Source: Prevotella sp.
GTDB lineage: Bacteria; Bacteroidota; Bacteroidia; Bacteroidales; Bacteroidaceae
Assembly: GCA_017651265.1 (NCBI GenBank)
Contig: JAGCDO010000014.1
Span: 1 to 54,393, forward strand
Length of the DNA stretch: 54,393 nucleotides
Direction: 5' to 3'
Shown here: piece by piece, positions 52,107 to 54,393 of the stretch
Position numbering within the stretch: the first letter of the stretch is position 1
Layout: each line of letters begins with the position of its first letter
The notes under the pieces: generated by a model
Told to the model about the DNA's origin: nothing
What the model saw: only the letters and a program-made list of their open reading frames with translations
Databases searched by the model: none
Made by a program: the position numbers and the translations under genes

Positions 52107-53951
52107 ATGGAAGTTAACATTCAAAAAGCGGTTAAGATGTTTTTCTCGAATTCTTCATTCGAGATGATATATAATGAGGCACTAGCAAATGCTTTGGATG
52201 CTGATGCAAACGAGATTCGTATAAACATATCTTTACCAGACCCAACACAACTCCATAATCTACAACTAACAATTTCAGATAATGGCGTTGGATTTGACGA
52301 TTTTAGGTTCGGGAAATTCAGTAAACTCTTTGATGTTGAAGAACAATCACACAAAGGTTTAGGCAGACTGGTTTATCTCTGTTATTTTGAGAGAGTACAC
52401 ATTGAAAGCACCTACAATGGCGGAACAAAGAAACGCACATTCACATTCGACGATGGATTCAACGGAGAAAATACCGTAGAAGACACCGAACCTTATCCAT
52501 GTGGTTCTTCTTTGACTATGCAGGGATTTGCAGGAGAAAGACTTCACCGCAATGATAACATCAATCCAAATTACATCAAGTCTTTGCTGATGGAGAATTT
52601 TTACATGCGGTTGTATAAAAAGAAACTTAATGAAGAAAGAATAAGAGTAATTATTGAATCTCATGTAGGAGGCAGCCGAGTTGAAGCGATTGTTGATACT
52701 GATGATATGCCCGATTTTTCTATTCTTCCATTAGACCATCAACTTGATTTGTTCAATTCAATTGACTTGTATTACTCTGTAAGAGAGACAGATGAAGCGG
52801 GCAAGAAACCTATCACAGCAATCGCAGTGGATGATCGTTGTCATCAAGTTGCAATTATTGATGACGAGAATCTTCCTGTAGGATATGAGATGATCTTCTT
52901 GCTGATATCTGAATCATTTCAAGGTGCCATCGACGAAGCCAGGCAGAATCTTACTTTGTCAGGTAATGATCTCGGAAATATCAAGCGCCTCTTTAGAGAA
53001 GGAATTGCTAGTATTATCAATGAAAGATTTCCGAGAATCGCAGCCGCTAATAGGGAACGAGAAGAGTATTTGAAAAATACCTATCCCCATCTTAGTGGAT
53101 ATTTCAAAACAAGTGATATCGGATTTTCGTCACATAATGACATATTGAAAGATGCTCAAGAGCAGTTCTTTAGGGACCAACGTGAAATTCTATCAGCAAC
53201 AACATTATCAGATGAGCAATATGAGAAATCGTTGCAGTTGGCAGCACGTTCTTTAGCTGAATACATTTTATTCCGTCAGAATGTTATTTCCAAAATGAAG
53301 GTGTTGGATAGCACCAATTTGGAGGCAGATCTTCATAACTTGATTGCACCTAAGGGAAGTGAGTTCCAAGAAGGAGAGCTTTATAAAGATTTATATCGCA
53401 ACAATGTTTGGCTTCTCGATGATAAATTCATGAGTTACTGCACTGTGTTAAGCGAAGCTGAGATGAGCAAGGTGATAGATGTGATTACGGAGGGAGAAGT
53501 CAAGGATAACGACGATGATAGACCCGACATAACACTATTTTTCTCTGCTGATCCGACGAAAGATAATCGGATGTTGGACGTTGTGGTTGTTGAACTGAAG
53601 AGATTGGGTATAACTCCTGAACAGAATTCAATTGTAGAGTTCCAGTTGGATACCAGAACTCAACGCCTTGCTGAATACTACGGACGTCGTATCCAGCGGA
53701 TGTGGTTTTATGGAATTGTAGAGTTTACAGATAAATATAGAATGCACCTTGTTAATAATGGCTACAATCCTTTATTTTCAAATGGAAGCGTTTATTTTAA
53801 GTCCAAACCTGTCTATACGGATCTCGAGAAGTCATTCAGTGTAGTACAGAACTCGTACATTATGGATTTTAAGGCATTAGCAGAGGATGCCAATGCACGC
53901 AATGAAACTTTCTTGAAGGTTTTGAAACACCAATTTGAAAATCCTCAATAA
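52107..53951 (+). CDS. GHKL ATPase with C-terminal PD-(D/E)xK-like domain
   Basis: 614 residues. Residues 1-110 have the GHKL (Hsp90/MutL/MORC) ATP-binding motifs: N-box EALANALDAD with Glu24 and Asn28, G1 box DNGVGFD (Asp58, Gly60, Gly62) and G2-like HKGLGRLVYL. A transducer-like middle follows (to about 310), then a helical region. Near the C-terminus a possible nuclease core is RPDITLFF (Asp about 474) with VVVELKR (Glu about 496, Lys about 498), fitting D-(x)n-ExK, followed by TQRLAEYYGR. It begins 8 bp after the TOPRIM-like gene. GHKL ATPases fused to or beside nucleases are known in bacterial conflict systems. The nuclease assignment is tentative. Confidence 0.75.
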   Translation: MEVNIQKAVKMFFSNSSFEMIYNEALANALDADANEIRINISLPDPTQLHNLQLTISDNGVGFDDFRFGKFSKLFDVEEQSHKGLGRLVYLCYFERVHIESTYNGGTKKRTFTFDDGFNGENTVEDTEPYPCGSSLTMQGFAGERLHRNDNINPNYIKSLLMENFYMRLYKKKLNEERIRVIIESHVGGSRVEAIVDTDDMPDFSILPLDHQLDLFNSIDLYYSVRETDEAGKKPITAIAVDDRCHQVAIIDDENLPVGYEMIFLLISESFQGAIDEARQNLTLSGNDLGNIKRLFREGIASIINERFPRIAAANREREEYLKNTYPHLSGYFKTSDIGFSSHNDILKDAQEQFFRDQREILSATTLSDEQYEKSLQLAARSLAEYILFRQNVISKMKVLDSTNLEADLHNLIAPKGSEFQEGELYKDLYRNNVWLLDDKFMSYCTVLSEAEMSKVIDVITEGEVKDNDDDRPDITLFFSADPTKDNRMLDVVVVELKRLGITPEQNSIVEFQLDTRTQRLAEYYGRRIQRMWFYGIVEFTDKYRMHLVNNGYNPLFSNGSVYFKSKPVYTDLEKSFSVVQNSYIMDFKALAEDANARNETFLKVLKHQFENPQ

Positions 53952-54194
53952 TATTGTGTCCATACTGACATAAAGACATACATATTGTTTTTTGTCAATT
54001 GCTTGTTGATATATATACGAGGAAGAAGGATGAGAATTATTTTTACTTGTCTATTATTTCCACAGTCCAGCCTAGGTGTAGAGCATTGCTGATACGGTCT
54101 ATGCATTTTCTTCTTGTCTTTGGTATAGCTAAGAGTCAAGACATAGAGTCCACGTTCTATTTCACGCTGGGTCTGACCATATTTTGGTCTCTCA

Positions 54195-54393
54195 TTATCC
54201 TTTAGGCTGATTCTGTAGATTGATAAAAGAGTAATCCCTGCCTTCTACACATTCTGGTGAGATGTTGATGTTTGCATTTATCTTCAGACTGGTAAGAGTA
54301 ATACTATTCAAATTCACAGGTTGCAACGTTATATTAGGCATAATTTTTTTAAGACCATCAAGGAAGAACTGCACGCGACCTTTGCCGACAAAC
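54195..54393 (-). CDS. Partial unrecognised protein (C-terminal end)
   Basis: The minus strand is open from the window edge to a TAA at 54195-54197, giving 65 residues (FVGKGRVQFFLDGLKKIMPN, then ITLQPVNLNSITLTSLKINA and so on). It is not interrupted and has normal composition. I do not recognise the family, and it is too short to judge. The gap 53952-54194 holds nothing I can identify. It converges with the defence-like operon and is probably the next gene. Confidence 0.45.
   Translation of the reverse strand, partial: FVGKGRVQFFLDGLKKIMPNITLQPVNLNSITLTSLKINANINISPECVEGRDYSFINLQNQPKG

Noticed and set aside
53952-54194. Possible transposase fragment after the GHKL gene
   Set aside because: Translations in all frames are broken by stops and I see no family motif; left as unassigned sequence.

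Overview
The window looks like chromosome from a member of the Bacteroidales, most likely Prevotellaceae. The reasons are the Bacteroidetes promoter signature (TAnnTTTG at about -7) upstream of most transcription units, no convincing Shine-Dalgarno sequences, the atpDC-I-BEFHAG gene order, a Rho factor with a long disordered insertion, a TamL-type lipoprotein, a BspA-like 26-residue-repeat surface protein, and split gcvPA/gcvPB. No rRNA, complete IS element or CRISPR array was seen.

Layout. 1-5982: hexuronate/KDG catabolism (KDG kinase diverging from a LacI-type regulator, altronate dehydratase, NhaC-type antiporter, unknown protein). 6083-9394: GH25 lysozyme-like protein, zinc-ribbon membrane protein, tRNA-Ser and tRNA-Glu, porin-like protein. 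9459-17220: ispE, rho, tRNA-Arg, MBL-fold hydrolase, lipoprotein, tamL and a SpoU methyltransferase. 17221-24567: accessory region with a HIRAN-like protein, a primase/DUF3987-type protein and a BspA-like protein, surrounded by repeats. 24568-33037: cysteine desulfidase, then lplA-gcvT-gcvH-gcvPA-gcvPB-lpdA, which together ligate lipoate to and run the glycine cleavage system. 33137-40549: the F1Fo ATP synthase operon on the minus strand. 40687-46994: hisS, purA, a Fur-family regulator, an AlkD-like protein, dipeptidyl peptidase III and an AraC-type regulator, all on the minus strand. 47305-49503: rplU, rpmA, serS. 49522-54393: a BspA remnant, then a visibly more AT-rich three-gene operon (AAA/ABC-type ATPase, TOPRIM-like DUF4276-type protein, GHKL ATPase with a C-terminal ExK nuclease-like motif), and the end of one unrecognised gene.

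Two things stand out. The three-gene operon at 50213-53951 has the composition of an anti-phage or nucleic-acid-conflict system, and I cannot match it to a named one. Separately, the window is full of 7-bp-period tandem arrays (AAGAAGC, CTTTGAA, TTAAAGA and TAATTGA types). They usually start at a stop codon, and in three places they form inverted arms around a core, two of which are near copies of each other. They also occur in frame inside atpG and at both linkers of the primase-like protein. This looks like a mobile or self-propagating short-repeat family.

All calls rest on reading the sequence and translations. No database search or folding calculation was run.
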